Of a DNA stretch of 64,000 bases, positions 1 through 12,502 are shown one piece after another. The position numbers and the translations under genes were made by a program. The notes under the pieces were generated by a model, which saw nothing but the letters and a program-made list of their open reading frames with translations, did no database searches and had not been told where the DNA came from. Each line of letters opens with the position of its first letter. Positions within the stretch are counted from its first letter, which is position 1. This DNA is from Shouchella lonarensis (GTDB lineage: Bacteria; Bacillota; Bacilli; Bacillales; Bacillaceae_D): assembly GCF_900096965.1 (NCBI RefSeq), contig NZ_FMYM01000007.1, positions 1-64,000 on the forward strand, read 5' to 3'.

Positions 1-881
<881 letters not shown>

Positions 882-934
882 TTTCATCACTCCTTATCGT
901 GTATTTCAAATCACATTGTATGAGGTTGCTCATT

Positions 935-2713
<1,779 letters not shown>

Positions 2714-2718
2714 TCAGT

Positions 2719-4506
<1,788 letters not shown>

Positions 4507-4731
4507 GATTCATAACCTCCTTAAAAGTATTAAAGAAGAACGTTGTGAAACAGGAAAAAGTTGTTTAAAAGAGTACATCTATTGATTGTCAGTATAGTGG
4601 TTTATCACCATAATTAATGTCCATCCCCCTTGTCGTTATTTTTGATATGCTATATTACATAATTAAAAAATGGTGTTTAGAATAATGCATATCGAATTAA
4701 ACCCTTATAAAAAGGTCTTTCCTCCATAACA

Positions 4732-4759
4732 TAAAGTATGTTTTTTTAGTAATTTCTGT
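4732..4759 (-). promoter_or_regulatory. Sigma-K-type promoter of the collagen-like operon
   Basis: Read on the minus strand the sequence is AC, 17 bases, then CATACTTTA. This fits the sigma-K consensus (AC, 16-17 bases, CATANNNTA). The same arrangement, AC-17-CATATTTTA, stands upstream of the second collagen locus, and the bases just after both -10 elements are also alike (TGTTA then a GGAG-type stretch). Two independent matches at paralogous genes make a mother-cell promoter likely. The leader to ATG 4506 would be about 220 bases. Confidence 0.72.
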
Positions 4760-4924
4760 GCATTGCGTGTATTGAAAAGGGCAGTTGTTTGCTTTAGTGG
4801 ACGAAAAGTGGGTAGGTGTATGAATAATTCGTCTCAGGGGTCAGGACGAGGCAAATGAACATACATATGTTCACAATCGCTAGGACGAATTCTACTGAAT
4901 TAAATATTTATTGTTTAGTAAACA

Positions 4925-4990
4925 AAAAGCACCTCACCCTTGCAGTGATGCGGATGGAACAACCGCAATACCGTAAGGAGAGGTGCTTTT
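4925..4990. terminator. Large imperfect hairpin, probable mrp operon terminator
   Basis: The outer arms AAAAGCACCTC (4925-4935) and GAGGTGCTTTT (4980-4990) are perfectly complementary. An inner CCTTGC/GTAAGG pairing (one G-U) and a central TGCGG/CCGCA stem extend it. Both ends carry an A/T run, so it could terminate in either direction. It ends 56 bases from the mrpG stop. The 44-base interior is long for a simple terminator; a small mobile hairpin element is the alternative. Confidence 0.5.
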
Positions 4991-5045
4991 CATATGGTTC
5001 GTCTGTTCCCAGGCATGGAGCCTCACCGATTTTGAGGTTCACTGT

Positions 5046-5417
5046 TCACTCAGATGACTGCTGTTGTTTCTTTCGCTTTGTCGCATAGTAAGGTGCCATT
5101 TCATCACGTGTAGAAGACGGATGAAGGGGGATACCGGTGCGATAAGCAGAGCGCGAGATTTCAAGTGCCGAAATAGGCACCGTCATAAAAACAAACAAAA
5201 TGGTGAGCAATACTTTCCCAATAAATTGTCCGTGATGGATAAGAAAATGTAAGAACGTCGCTGTCATAATCATCATGACACCGAAAGTAGCGTTTTTTCC
5301 GGTTGCATGTAGGCGAGAATACACATCAGGAAAGCGAATGATGCCAACGGCCGTCAATAGACCGAATAAGGAACCTACAATGACCAAAACAATAATAACC
5401 CATTCAATCACTGTCAA
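5046..5417 (-). CDS. mrpG: Mrp antiporter subunit MrpG
   Basis: Small membrane subunit of the multi-subunit Na+(Li+)/H+ antiporter, with three predicted hydrophobic segments (WVIIVLVIVGSLFGLLTAVGIIRF, a middle helix, and VLLTILFVFMTVPISAL). I chose TTG 5417 (LTVIEW...), giving 123 residues, the usual length. It sits after GAGGGGAGA, whereas an upstream ATG would add 23 unrelated residues within mrpF. The start overlaps the end of mrpF by 14 bases, as expected for translational coupling. It is the last gene of the operon. Confidence 0.92.
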   Translation of the reverse strand: MTVIEWVIIVLVIVGSLFGLLTAVGIIRFPDVYSRLHATGKNATFGVMMIMTATFLHFLIHHGQFIGKVLLTILFVFMTVPISALEISRSAYRTGIPLHPSSTRDEMAPYYATKRKKQQQSSE

Positions 5418-5679
5418 ATAAATCTCCCCTCTCAAGAAACTTTGCCATTGCAACAGAACCAACAAAAGCAAGAATGCCGACAACAAGTAAGACTTCGGTA
5501 TAAGCGACTGTATCGTGTAGCATCATGAGAATGCCAATGAAGCTAATTAATAACAATCCTAATGTATCTAAGGCGACGATCCGATCATATACGGTCGGTC
5601 CAATGACCGCGCGAACGAGACAGAGGAGCGCGGCAATCCCTAAAATGATTAGGGCGACCGATAAACATGTATTAAACAT
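5404..5679 (-). CDS. mrpF: Mrp antiporter subunit MrpF
   Basis: 91 residues, three hydrophobic helices, with the family-typical VRAVIGPTVYDRIVALDTLG. MrpF is a small subunit needed for assembly and antiport of the Mrp complex and has been linked to cholate resistance in B. subtilis. GGAGG precedes ATG 5679. It overlaps mrpE by eight bases and mrpG by 14. Confidence 0.95.
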   Translation of the reverse strand: MFNTCLSVALIILGIAALLCLVRAVIGPTVYDRIVALDTLGLLLISFIGILMMLHDTVAYTEVLLVVGILAFVGSVAMAKFLERGDLFDSD

Positions 5680-6157
5680 GGCGGCGGGTCACCTCCAATA
5701 TGCTCGCCTCGAATGTTCGCTTCACTTGAGCGACCACGTCTTCAGGATTTTCAGCTTGTAATGCATGAATAAAAATCTGGGTGCCATCTTTAGAAAACTC
5801 AATGGACAACGTGCCAGGTGTGAGTGTCATTAAAAGTGCGAATAAGGCTTTTTCGCTATTCGTTTTTAATTCTGTCGGCACAGCAATGATGCCGGGGGAG
5901 ATATTCATGTTTTTCCGTAACAGGATTTTCATTACGTCAATGTTTGCTAACGTCAATTCTCTTAAGAAAACACCCATCAGTTTGATCAATGACCATACAC
6001 GATGCATGTAAAAGTACCCATCTTGAAAATGGACGAGGACGAGGACAACGACCATACCAATTGCATAGCCGACAATGAAGTCTGCCATTGTTAGGCTATT
6101 TTGAAACAATATCCATAAGAAGGCAATCGTGAAGTTTACTGCTAATTGAAACATCAT
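5672..6157 (-). CDS. mrpE: Mrp antiporter subunit MrpE
   Basis: 161 residues. The N-terminal half is hydrophobic (FTIAFLWILFQNSLTMADFIVGYAIGM) and the C-terminal half is a cytoplasmic domain with the family pattern IAVPTELKTNSEKALFALL and LTPGTLS. MrpE is a structural subunit of the antiporter. It begins one base after the mrpD stop and overlaps mrpF. Confidence 0.95.
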   Translation of the reverse strand: MMFQLAVNFTIAFLWILFQNSLTMADFIVGYAIGMVVVLVLVHFQDGYFYMHRVWSLIKLMGVFLRELTLANIDVMKILLRKNMNISPGIIAVPTELKTNSEKALFALLMTLTPGTLSIEFSKDGTQIFIHALQAENPEDVVAQVKRTFEASILEVTRRHV

Positions 6158-6158
6158 G

Positions 6159-7646
6159 CTATTTCGCCTCCCCTAATACCGCATCAATGTAAGTGGTTGG
6201 ATCTAGGAGCTGGTCGGCAATTTCTAGTGAATACAAGAAGACCGGTTCGGCTCCCAATCCAAGAATGATGGTTAATATGACTAACGGCACAATCGCAAGC
6301 AACGGTTTTTTGAGTGAGATGGCTGCTTGTTCTTCTGTATGTTTTTGTTCCCCCCAAAAGACATGTGAGAAAATCCTCATCATTGAAATCAACGTTAAAA
6401 TGCCAACGACTAAAGCGACAGCGGCAATCCAGTAGTTTCCAATCGTTAAGCTTTCGCGTATTAACGGAAGTTTGCTGAAAAAGCCACTAAATGGTGGAAT
6501 ACCAGCTAAAGATAAAGCGGAAATGAGGAACAGCCATGCCAGCCATGGATGCGTTTTTAGTAAGCCACCCATTTGCCTTAAATCGCTTGTTCCGGTCACT
6601 TTCTTTGTCGCGCCTTCGAATAGGAACAGTGATGATTTGACAATGATATGGTGGGCGATGTAAAACACGGCACCAGCAAGGGCAATACGCGTGTACAAAC
6701 CGAGTCCCATAATAATATACCCGACATGACTAATGATGTTGTAAGGGAGAATTCGCTTGAAGTCGAATTGAGCAACCGCACCTAAAATCCCAAAGAACAT
6801 CGTCAGTCCAGCAATCCATAGCAATAGTGTGTGTGTGAAACCCGTGTCGTTTGTAAAGATTAACGTAAAAGAGCGGATGATCGCATAAATTCCAACTTTT
6901 GTTAGTAACCCCCCACATAATGCTGCAATTGCTGCTGGTGGTCCGTAATAAGAGTTTGGCAACCAGAAGTAAAGGGGGAAGAGGGCGCCTTTCATTGCAA
7001 AGACAATAAAGAAAATCATCGCGACAACTTGCAGTGTGCCGGTTTGACCGATTTCTCCAATACGAACAGCAAGATCTGCCATATTTAATGTGCCCGTGAT
7101 GCCGTATAAATAAGCGACACCAACGAGGAAGAGTGCAGAGGCAAATACGTTAATGACAGTGTATTTAAATCCCTCACGTAGTTGATAACCGGTGCCACCA
7201 AAAGCGATTAGAGCATAAGACGATAGAAGCATGACTTCAAAGAATACGAAGAGGTTAAATAAGTCTCCTGTTAAAAAAGCACCGTTTACGCCAGTAAGCA
7301 AGAAAAAGTAGAACGGATAGAAGTAAAATCGTTCTCTTCTTCGGTCAAGTGTGCAGAAAGCAAAGAATAAGCAAACGACACCGACGATGGAAGAAAGGAC
7401 AACCATAAAGGTTGAAAATAAGTCACCGACAAAGACAATGCCAAATGGTGCTTGCCAATTGCCTAATTCCAATGTTTGTGTCCCATCTATATAGGAACGA
7501 GAGGCTAAGTAGACGGAAACACATAGCAGAGAAATGACGGCGATACTACTAATGATGCGCTGAAGGCGCCCATATTTTGCAAAGAGAATTAACAAAGCCC
7601 CTACCGCAAAGGGGAGTATGACTGGTAGTATGAGTAAGTTATTCAT
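6159..7646 (-). CDS. mrpD: Mrp antiporter subunit MrpD
   Basis: 495 residues, about 14 predicted membrane helices, related to the NuoM/NuoN-type proton-channel subunits of complex I. Family motifs are visible: GDLFNLFVFFEVMLLSSYAL, KGALFPLYFWLPNSYYGPPA, and the lysine/histidine-bearing helices KRILPYN and HHIIVKSSLF. MrpD and MrpA carry the ion paths. ATG 7646 follows GAGGGGATC and overlaps mrpC by eight bases. Confidence 0.96.
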   Translation of the reverse strand: MNNLLILPVILPFAVGALLILFAKYGRLQRIISSIAVISLLCVSVYLASRSYIDGTQTLELGNWQAPFGIVFVGDLFSTFMVVLSSIVGVVCLFFAFCTLDRRRERFYFYPFYFFLLTGVNGAFLTGDLFNLFVFFEVMLLSSYALIAFGGTGYQLREGFKYTVINVFASALFLVGVAYLYGITGTLNMADLAVRIGEIGQTGTLQVVAMIFFIVFAMKGALFPLYFWLPNSYYGPPAAIAALCGGLLTKVGIYAIIRSFTLIFTNDTGFTHTLLLWIAGLTMFFGILGAVAQFDFKRILPYNIISHVGYIIMGLGLYTRIALAGAVFYIAHHIIVKSSLFLFEGATKKVTGTSDLRQMGGLLKTHPWLAWLFLISALSLAGIPPFSGFFSKLPLIRESLTIGNYWIAAVALVVGILTLISMMRIFSHVFWGEQKHTEEQAAISLKKPLLAIVPLVILTIILGLGAEPVFLYSLEIADQLLDPTTYIDAVLGEAK

Positions 7647-7977
7647 CAGCAGATCCCCTCAATTTTTCAAGATCATCCGTTTTGTGTACTTTATACGTTC
7701 TGTAGCCAAGGACAACGAGGAAAGCTGTAATCCCGAAGCCGATAACAATCGCTGTTAAAATTAATGCTTGTGGTAGTGGATCCATAAAGTCTCCGTCACC
7801 AAGGTGGTATAAAGGTGGGTTTTTCCCCCCGAGTCCAGCCATGGTAAGAATGAGTAAATGCGCGCCATGAGAGAAGATCATGAGTGCAACGATGATACGT
7901 AAAATGCTACGACTGAGTAAAAGGTAGGTGCCAACTGCGAAGAGGACACCGATCATCACAAATACTAATAATTCCAT
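7639..7977 (-). CDS. mrpC: Mrp antiporter subunit MrpC
   Basis: 112 residues, three membrane helices, NuoK-like. The conserved MIFSHGAHLLILTMAGL and the DPLPQALILTAIVIGFGITAF helix are present. Its ATG shares one base with the mrpB stop (TAATG), and its end overlaps mrpD. Confidence 0.96.
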   Translation of the reverse strand: MELLVFVMIGVLFAVGTYLLLSRSILRIIVALMIFSHGAHLLILTMAGLGGKNPPLYHLGDGDFMDPLPQALILTAIVIGFGITAFLVVLGYRTYKVHKTDDLEKLRGSADE

Positions 7978-8411
7978 TACTGATCATCCTCCGCAATTGT
8001 TAATGTGATGACCATGGTGACGGCAATGACGACGAGAAAGATGCCAAGGTCAAAGGGTAACGCCGTCGTCAGTTCTGTTTTCCCAAATAAAGGGAAATGG
8101 AAGTAATCAAAAAAATGTTCTAAATACGCTTTTCCAAAGATGACACCGATGAAACCGACGACAATCGTCAGCAATAACCCGATGGCAATGACTGGGACGA
8201 AGGAGATGCGCAACACCGCCGTCGCTTGTTTTTTGTCTAAAACAACGTAGACGAGAATAAAGGCACATGCTGCCATTAATCCGCCGATAAAGCCGCCGCC
8301 AGGGTTGTTATGACCTGCAAAGAACAAATACAGTGCAAATGCGAGCAGGAAGTAGATCACAATTGTAATAAATGTTCGTTGTAATATGTCGTGTGATCGT
8401 GAAAACTTCAT
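7977..8411 (-). CDS. mrpB: Mrp antiporter subunit MrpB
   Basis: 144 residues with four hydrophobic segments and the conserved GHNNPGGGFIGGLMAACAFIL. MrpB closes the MrpA carboxyl module in the complex. GGGAGGAG precedes ATG 8411, which overlaps the mrpA stop by four bases. Confidence 0.96.
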   Translation of the reverse strand: MKFSRSHDILQRTFITIVIYFLLAFALYLFFAGHNNPGGGFIGGLMAACAFILVYVVLDKKQATAVLRISFVPVIAIGLLLTIVVGFIGVIFGKAYLEHFFDYFHFPLFGKTELTTALPFDLGIFLVVIAVTMVITLTIAEDDQ

Positions 8412-10804
8412 ACGTCTTCTCCTCCCTTAAAGCGATGTTTGACAAGCATAATCACTGCAAGTGCGACAATGCCGAGAACGAGTACTTCAAGCATTGTATC
8501 CAGACCACGGAAGTCAACTAAAATGACATTGACCATATTTGTACCGCCGCCAAGCTCGTATACATTTTCAATATAGTAATCGGAAATTGAGCGTAGTCCA
8601 ATTTCTGTCCCAAACGAGTACGCACTAATGGCAATGACAGTGACAAAGAGACCGACAGCTGCGGAAATGGCGATGTGAAAAACTTTTGTTTTCTTTGAGC
8701 GAATTTCCTTTGTGATCTCTGGTAGATGCCTAAAGGCGAGTACGAGTAACACAACTGTGACGGTTTCAACAAGGAGCTGGGTCAATACTAAATCTGGTGC
8801 CCGGAAAAGCGCGAAAAATAGGGCCATCATATAGCCAATAATCCCGGCAAAGATGATGAGTGTGAGGCGCTGTTTAATAAACGGTAAGGCGATGGTCGCA
8901 GCAATGAAAATCAATGCAGCGATATACATAAACCATGGAATGTCAGTCATATGATCGATGCGGAAAGACCACGCATTTGTATAGGAGAACGTCCACGCGA
9001 GCAATGCTAAGATGAAAATGATCATGTAAGCGAAATAGTCACGAAGACGCCCAGTCATTTGTGTTCGTGTAATGGCTTGTGATGTCGCCGTTAACCCTAT
9101 TAACCCTTGATCATAAAACCAATGGAGTGGATCACGGTCTCGTTTGTAGAGCGCTAGGTTTTGCCATTTCTTCATGAAAATAAACAGCACACTCCCAAGA
9201 CAAACAACACCAATCGTCATCATTAGTTCAGTATTCACGCCATGCCAAAGACTTAACATCACACTAATTTGCCCAGGTGGAAGCGTAGGGAGCACACTCT
9301 CAACGGTTGGTTTTACAATGGTGTTCGCGAGTACGTTCGGGAATAACCCAAAAATAATCACAAGCGATCCAAGAATGAGTGGACTAATGAGTAGCCCAAG
9401 CGGTGCTTCGTGAACCGGCTTTTTAAACGATGATGGTTCAAATTGTCCGGTAAACGTTTTAAAGAACATAACTGCACAGTATAAAAAGGTGAAAATACTT
9501 GCGATCCAAGCAATGATTGGCAACAAGAGGCCAACGTCTCCTAATCCAAAAAAGCTGCGCTCGGTTGCTTTTATCATACTTGTAAAGAACATCTCTTTAG
9601 AAATAAAGCCATTAAACGGTGGTAAACCAGCCATGGCAGCGAGTCCAACAGCGGAAATCGTAAATGTGATCGGCATGATCGCCATTAACCCACCGAGTTT
9701 ACGAATATCACGTGTGCCTGTTTCATGGTCGATGATCCCTGCTGTCATAAATAAGCTTCCTTTAAACGTTGCATGTGAAATTAAGTGGAAGACAGCGGTT
9801 GTGATCACGGCAATAGAAAATTCAGGATCGAGAAGTGGGGCAGAACCAACGCCTAATAAACACATGACGAGTCCAAGCTGACTGACGGTAGAGTAGGCAA
9901 GAATCCCTTTTAAATCTTTTTGTCTCACAGCGGAAATCGATCCCCAAGTTAAGGTGAGCAACCCGAAAATGGTTAAAATCCAAAACCATTCAGGGGACCC
10001 ACCATAAATAGGCGTCAGGCGGGCAACGAGATAAATGCCGGCTTTCACCATTGTGGCAGAGTGTAAGTAGGCGCTAACAGGTGTCGGCGCAGCCATCGCA
10101 TCTGGCAACCAAATATGGAATGGGAACTGCGCTGATTTTGTGAAAGCACCGAGCAAAATTAAAAGCATTGTCGCAATGAAAAGTGGACTGGAGACGACCA
10201 CATCTAACTGGTCGATGATTTCACGTAGACTGAAAGTGCCTGTAATGGCATAAAGCAAACAGAAGCCAGCAAGCATGGCAAACCCGCCAAACACAGTAAT
10301 TAGCATCGATTTTTGAGCACCATAGATGGATTCTTTTCGGTGGAACCAATAACTAATTAAGAGCGCCGAGGCAAGGCTTGTGAGTTCCCAAAAAATATAA
10401 AGCGTGATCAAATTGTCGGATAATACGACACCAAGCATCGCACCCATAAATAGCAGGAGGTAAATGTAAAAATGATGGAGCCGCTCTGATTTTTTATTTA
10501 AATAGTAAATCGAGTAAAAAACGACAAGCGTACCGATACCGGTAATCAATAAGGCAAATAGTAAGCTGAGCCCATCAACATATAAGTTAAAGTGAATGCC
10601 TAGTGACGGTACCCAAGGGAGGGTCAATAACATGGTTTCCCCGCTTGTCGTCATCGGTAGAAATGAGATAAAGAAAATAAACAATGAAGCTGGAACGAAT
10701 AAAACAAACCAGCCTGTATGTAATTTTTTCGTGTATGGGTAAATCATAGGGATGATAGCCGCCACGATAAATGGAGCGAGAATAGCTAAATGAACACTAG
10801 ACAT
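8408..10804 (-). CDS. mrpA: Mrp antiporter subunit MrpA
   Basis: 798 residues, the usual size for this largest subunit. The N-terminal two thirds are NuoL-like (LITLYIFWELTSLASALLIS; KSAQFPFHIWLPDAMAAPTP; HATFKGSLFMTAGIIDHETG). The C-terminal part (from about 640) resembles the extra MrpB/NuoJ-like module. MrpA is essential for Na+/H+ antiport and pH homeostasis in alkaliphiles. GGAGG stands before ATG 10804. First gene of mrpABCDEFG; every junction overlaps or is within one base, so subunit synthesis is probably coupled. Note that high expression from several alkaliphiles is known, but nothing here shows how this copy is regulated. Confidence 0.97.
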   Translation of the reverse strand: MSSVHLAILAPFIVAAIIPMIYPYTKKLHTGWFVLFVPASLFIFFISFLPMTTSGETMLLTLPWVPSLGIHFNLYVDGLSLLFALLITGIGTLVVFYSIYYLNKKSERLHHFYIYLLLFMGAMLGVVLSDNLITLYIFWELTSLASALLISYWFHRKESIYGAQKSMLITVFGGFAMLAGFCLLYAITGTFSLREIIDQLDVVVSSPLFIATMLLILLGAFTKSAQFPFHIWLPDAMAAPTPVSAYLHSATMVKAGIYLVARLTPIYGGSPEWFWILTIFGLLTLTWGSISAVRQKDLKGILAYSTVSQLGLVMCLLGVGSAPLLDPEFSIAVITTAVFHLISHATFKGSLFMTAGIIDHETGTRDIRKLGGLMAIMPITFTISAVGLAAMAGLPPFNGFISKEMFFTSMIKATERSFFGLGDVGLLLPIIAWIASIFTFLYCAVMFFKTFTGQFEPSSFKKPVHEAPLGLLISPLILGSLVIIFGLFPNVLANTIVKPTVESVLPTLPPGQISVMLSLWHGVNTELMMTIGVVCLGSVLFIFMKKWQNLALYKRDRDPLHWFYDQGLIGLTATSQAITRTQMTGRLRDYFAYMIIFILALLAWTFSYTNAWSFRIDHMTDIPWFMYIAALIFIAATIALPFIKQRLTLIIFAGIIGYMMALFFALFRAPDLVLTQLLVETVTVVLLVLAFRHLPEITKEIRSKKTKVFHIAISAAVGLFVTVIAISAYSFGTEIGLRSISDYYIENVYELGGGTNMVNVILVDFRGLDTMLEVLVLGIVALAVIMLVKHRFKGGEDV

Positions 10805-11130
10805 GTCCTGCCTCCTTTTTTATAGATGTCCCGTTGATCGTCAAATGAGGGGATCTTCGTCATTATAACGTAAATGAAGCAGACGTGCACCCCCTGAGAT
10901 ACGTGTAACGCTGCTCAAAAACAGACTTATTAATATGTACAAACGAGGTGATTTTAGCAAAAAAAAAATTAAAAAGGTGTCAGTATAAGTTGTGCCCTAA
11001 AATGTCAAACCTATGATAACAGAAGTCGAAGATCGGAAGTCCAAATAAAGAATATAAGCGGTTGAGAGAGGAAATACTGAACATAAAATTTGTGTCTCCG
11101 GTGGCCGACTGCTGTTCGCTAGAAAGGGTG
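10805..11130. other. Region between mrpA and the small membrane ORF
   Basis: No gene recognised. It holds the mrpA leader and a perfect TATAAT on the minus strand (10862-10867) that could be the mrp operon -10 element, though the hexamer 17 bases upstream matches -35 poorly. The rest, including A-rich tracts near 10961-10975, shows nothing I can name. Confidence 0.5.
10862..10867 (-). promoter_or_regulatory. Possible -10 element of the mrp operon
   Basis: TATAAT on the minus strand, about 58 bases before ATG of mrpA. The upstream hexamer at 17-base spacing (GTGCAC) is a poor -35, so an activator or another promoter may be involved. Confidence 0.35.
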
Positions 11131-11353
11131 ATGGCTTATTCGATTAAAACCTAAAGTACTCATTTGTATAGCTGTGTTCATGATTTTGTGTGTAAGTGGA
11201 TGGTGGTTGGATAGCTTAGGTGAAACGTATACACGTGGACCAGATCGTTCCGGAATTTCTATACAAAAAAATGATCCAAACCGCTTTTTGCCGCGTGAAT
11301 ATATTAAATGGTTTCCACAAGATACGGGCGAACAACAGAAAAAGGACCTGTAA
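11131..11353 (+). CDS. Small single-pass membrane protein, abnormal start or frameshift
   Basis: An open frame from 11135 reads LIRLKPKVLICIAVFMILCV, then SGWWLDSLGETYTRGPDRSG, and ends FPQDTGEQQKKDL at TAA 11351-11353, directly inside a strong terminator. It has a basic N-terminus, one membrane helix and a hydrophilic tail of about 45 residues. No ATG, GTG or TTG opens this frame before GTG 11174, which is inside the helix. Just upstream AGAAAGGGTG is followed by ATG 11131, but that ATG is one base out of frame and stops after seven codons. Either an ATT start at 11138 is used, or one base has been gained after the ATG. The terminator and the protein-like composition argue that it is or was a gene. 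Family unknown. Confidence 0.55.
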
Positions 11354-11365
11354 CGGTCCTTTTTT
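11339..11365. terminator. Bidirectional terminator between the small ORF and sda
   Basis: AAAAAGGACC and GGTCCTTTTTT flank a six-base loop (11349-11354). T runs occur on both strands, so it serves the plus-strand small ORF and the convergent sda gene. Confidence 0.9.
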
Positions 11366-11384
11366 ATATCAATTGAGGGTAGGG

Positions 11385-11525
11385 TTATGAAGACAGCTTA
11401 ATACGATCAATGAGAGAGCGACGATGGAGCTCATCGTGGATTAAATCAATAAAATCTTGTTGAAGTTCTAATTCAATTGCTTTATGGTATGTCTCGATCA
11501 AGAGTTCGTCTGATAGCGTGTGCAT
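11385..11525 (-). CDS. sda: Sda, checkpoint inhibitor of sporulation kinases
   Basis: A 46-residue ORF beginning [20 protein letters not shown] and ending [13 protein letters not shown]. It matches the pattern I recall for B. subtilis Sda (46 residues, [29 protein letters not shown]). Sda is a helical hairpin that binds KinA/KinB and blocks phosphorelay entry when replication initiation or DNA is disturbed. In B. subtilis it also lies by yqeG and is controlled by DnaA; a DnaA-box cluster stands upstream here too. ATG 11525 has no good Shine-Dalgarno close by, and an in-frame stop lies 12 bases upstream. The strong GAGGAGGTG is 28 bases away behind a hairpin. Confidence 0.93.
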   Translation of the reverse strand: MHTLSDELLIETYHKAIELELQQDFIDLIHDELHRRSLIDRIKLSS

Positions 11526-11530
11526 TAGGT

Positions 11531-11562
11531 CCCGTCGTTAAGAGCGACAGGTTCACCTCCTC
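11531..11562 (-). promoter_or_regulatory. sda: sda leader hairpin between Shine-Dalgarno and start
   Basis: In sda mRNA a strong GAGGAGGUG (plus positions 11554-11562) is followed by CCUGUCG (11545-11551), a seven-base loop and CGACGGG (11531-11537), then ACCUA-AUG. The two seven-base arms pair with six Watson-Crick pairs and one G-U. Folding would remove 21 bases and leave nine between GGAGG and AUG, a normal distance. This is a structural inference from sequence only. Confidence 0.5.
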
Positions 11563-11706
11563 GCGAAAATATAGTGATGGGTATTAGATCAATTGCTGTT
11601 TCATGTGCACAATTGAGATAAGATAACGTTTGAATGCTTGTGAAAGGGACAAATCATTTACTAAGCACAGTGTAGCACGTTTGTAGAACTGGAACAATCG
11701 TTCTAT

Positions 11707-11806
11707 CTATCCACATAACTATGTGGATAGCTTGTGGGCATTGTGTGAATGTGTACTCATTTTTATTGACATAAAAGGATTTATTTCGTGGACAACGTTA
11801 TCCACA
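11707..11806. promoter_or_regulatory. DnaA-box cluster upstream of sda and yqeG
   Basis: A perfect DnaA box TTATCCACA lies at 11798-11806. An inverted pair of one-mismatch boxes CTATCCACA lies at 11707-11715 (plus) and 11722-11730 (minus). A weaker box in opposite orientation (CGTGGACAA, 11787-11795) abuts the perfect one. In B. subtilis DnaA controls sda through boxes in its promoter region, and the arrangement here fits that. Confidence 0.8.
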
Positions 11807-11875
11807 GTTGGAAGTGGTGTCTGGTTTTGTCGGAAAGTTTTTTTAGTTCGACACATATCGGATGAATTCTCTTGA

Positions 11876-11904
11876 TTGATAAAATGTGTTTTTAACGGTA
11901 TAGT
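11876..11904 (+). promoter_or_regulatory. Sigma-A promoter of the yqeG operon
   Basis: TTGATA (11876-11881), 17 bases, TATAGT (11899-11904). Transcription would begin near 11911, leaving about 65 bases to ATG of yqeG. Confidence 0.65.
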
Positions 11905-11977
11905 GAATGTTTGATAAGTTCTTTTGCAGAAGTTTAGAGACATCGGTTCGTCATGTACATAAGAAAAGAGGTTTTAT

Positions 11978-12502
11978 ATGATGTTGAAACATTTACTACC
12001 GGATCAATATGTGAAGAACATCTATGAGATTGATGTGGCAGAACTAAGTGAGCGCGGTGTAAAAGCAGTAATTACAGATTTAGATAACACATTGGTCGCG
12101 TGGGACTACCCGACAGCAACGGTTGAAGTTTGTGAGTGGTTTGGGGCTCTGAAAAAAGCTGGTTTCCAAATTATGGTTGTGTCAAATAATCATGAAAAAC
12201 GTGTAAAGGATTTTTGCGATCCAGAGAAAGTAAGATTTATTTATAATGCAAGAAAACCGCTCAAGCGTGCATTTCAGCAAGCGTGTAAGCAAATGGCGGT
12301 TCGTCCCGAGGAAGCCGTTGTTGTAGGTGACCAAATGTTTACGGATGTATTAGGTGGAAACCGAGCTGGCCTACATACAATTCTTGTTGTGCCGGTCGTC
12401 AAAACGGATGGATGGATGACAAGGATGAACCGGCGGATGGAGCGAATTGTGTTAAAATGGATGAGGAGAAAAGGGTATATTACTTGGGAGGACAAGTCAT
12501 GA
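11978..12502 (+). CDS. yqeG: YqeG, HAD-superfamily (IIIA) phosphatase
   Basis: 174 residues. Motif I is VITDLDNTLVAWD (Asp nucleophile), motif II VVSNN, and the C-terminal motif is VVGDQMFTDVLGGNRAG, as in YqeG-type HAD phosphatases related to the mitochondrial PGP phosphatase Gep4. Physiological substrate in Bacillus is uncertain. First gene of the operon; its TGA overlaps the yqeH ATG (ATGA). A second in-frame ATG one codon later (MLKHLLPDQ) is also possible. Confidence 0.94.
   Translation: MMLKHLLPDQYVKNIYEIDVAELSERGVKAVITDLDNTLVAWDYPTATVEVCEWFGALKKAGFQIMVVSNNHEKRVKDFCDPEKVRFIYNARKPLKRAFQQACKQMAVRPEEAVVVGDQMFTDVLGGNRAGLHTILVVPVVKTDGWMTRMNRRMERIVLKWMRRKGYITWEDKS

Larger units (their letters stand above)
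4507..5045. other. Gene-free region between the collagen and mrp operons
   Basis: I see no convincing gene. It holds the 5' leader and sigma-K-type promoter of the collagen operon (minus strand) and a large imperfect hairpin at 4925-4990 next to the 3' end of mrpG. A 77-codon ORF at 4855-5088 runs antisense into mrpG, crosses the hairpin and has no Shine-Dalgarno; I regard it as chance. Confidence 0.6.
11526..11977. other. sda-yqeG divergent intergenic region
   Basis: No gene. It contains the sda leader with hairpin and distant Shine-Dalgarno (11531-11562), the DnaA boxes (11707-11806) and the yqeG promoter (11876-11904). A 74-codon minus-strand ORF at 11719-11943 reads through the DnaA boxes and promoter and looks like chance. 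Confidence 0.7.

Noticed and set aside
4855-5088. 77-codon plus-strand ORF over the hairpin and the end of mrpG
   Set aside because: Crosses a terminator-like hairpin and runs antisense into mrpG; no ribosome-binding site.
11719-11943. 74-codon minus-strand ORF upstream of sda
   Set aside because: Runs through DnaA boxes and the yqeG promoter; composition not protein-like.
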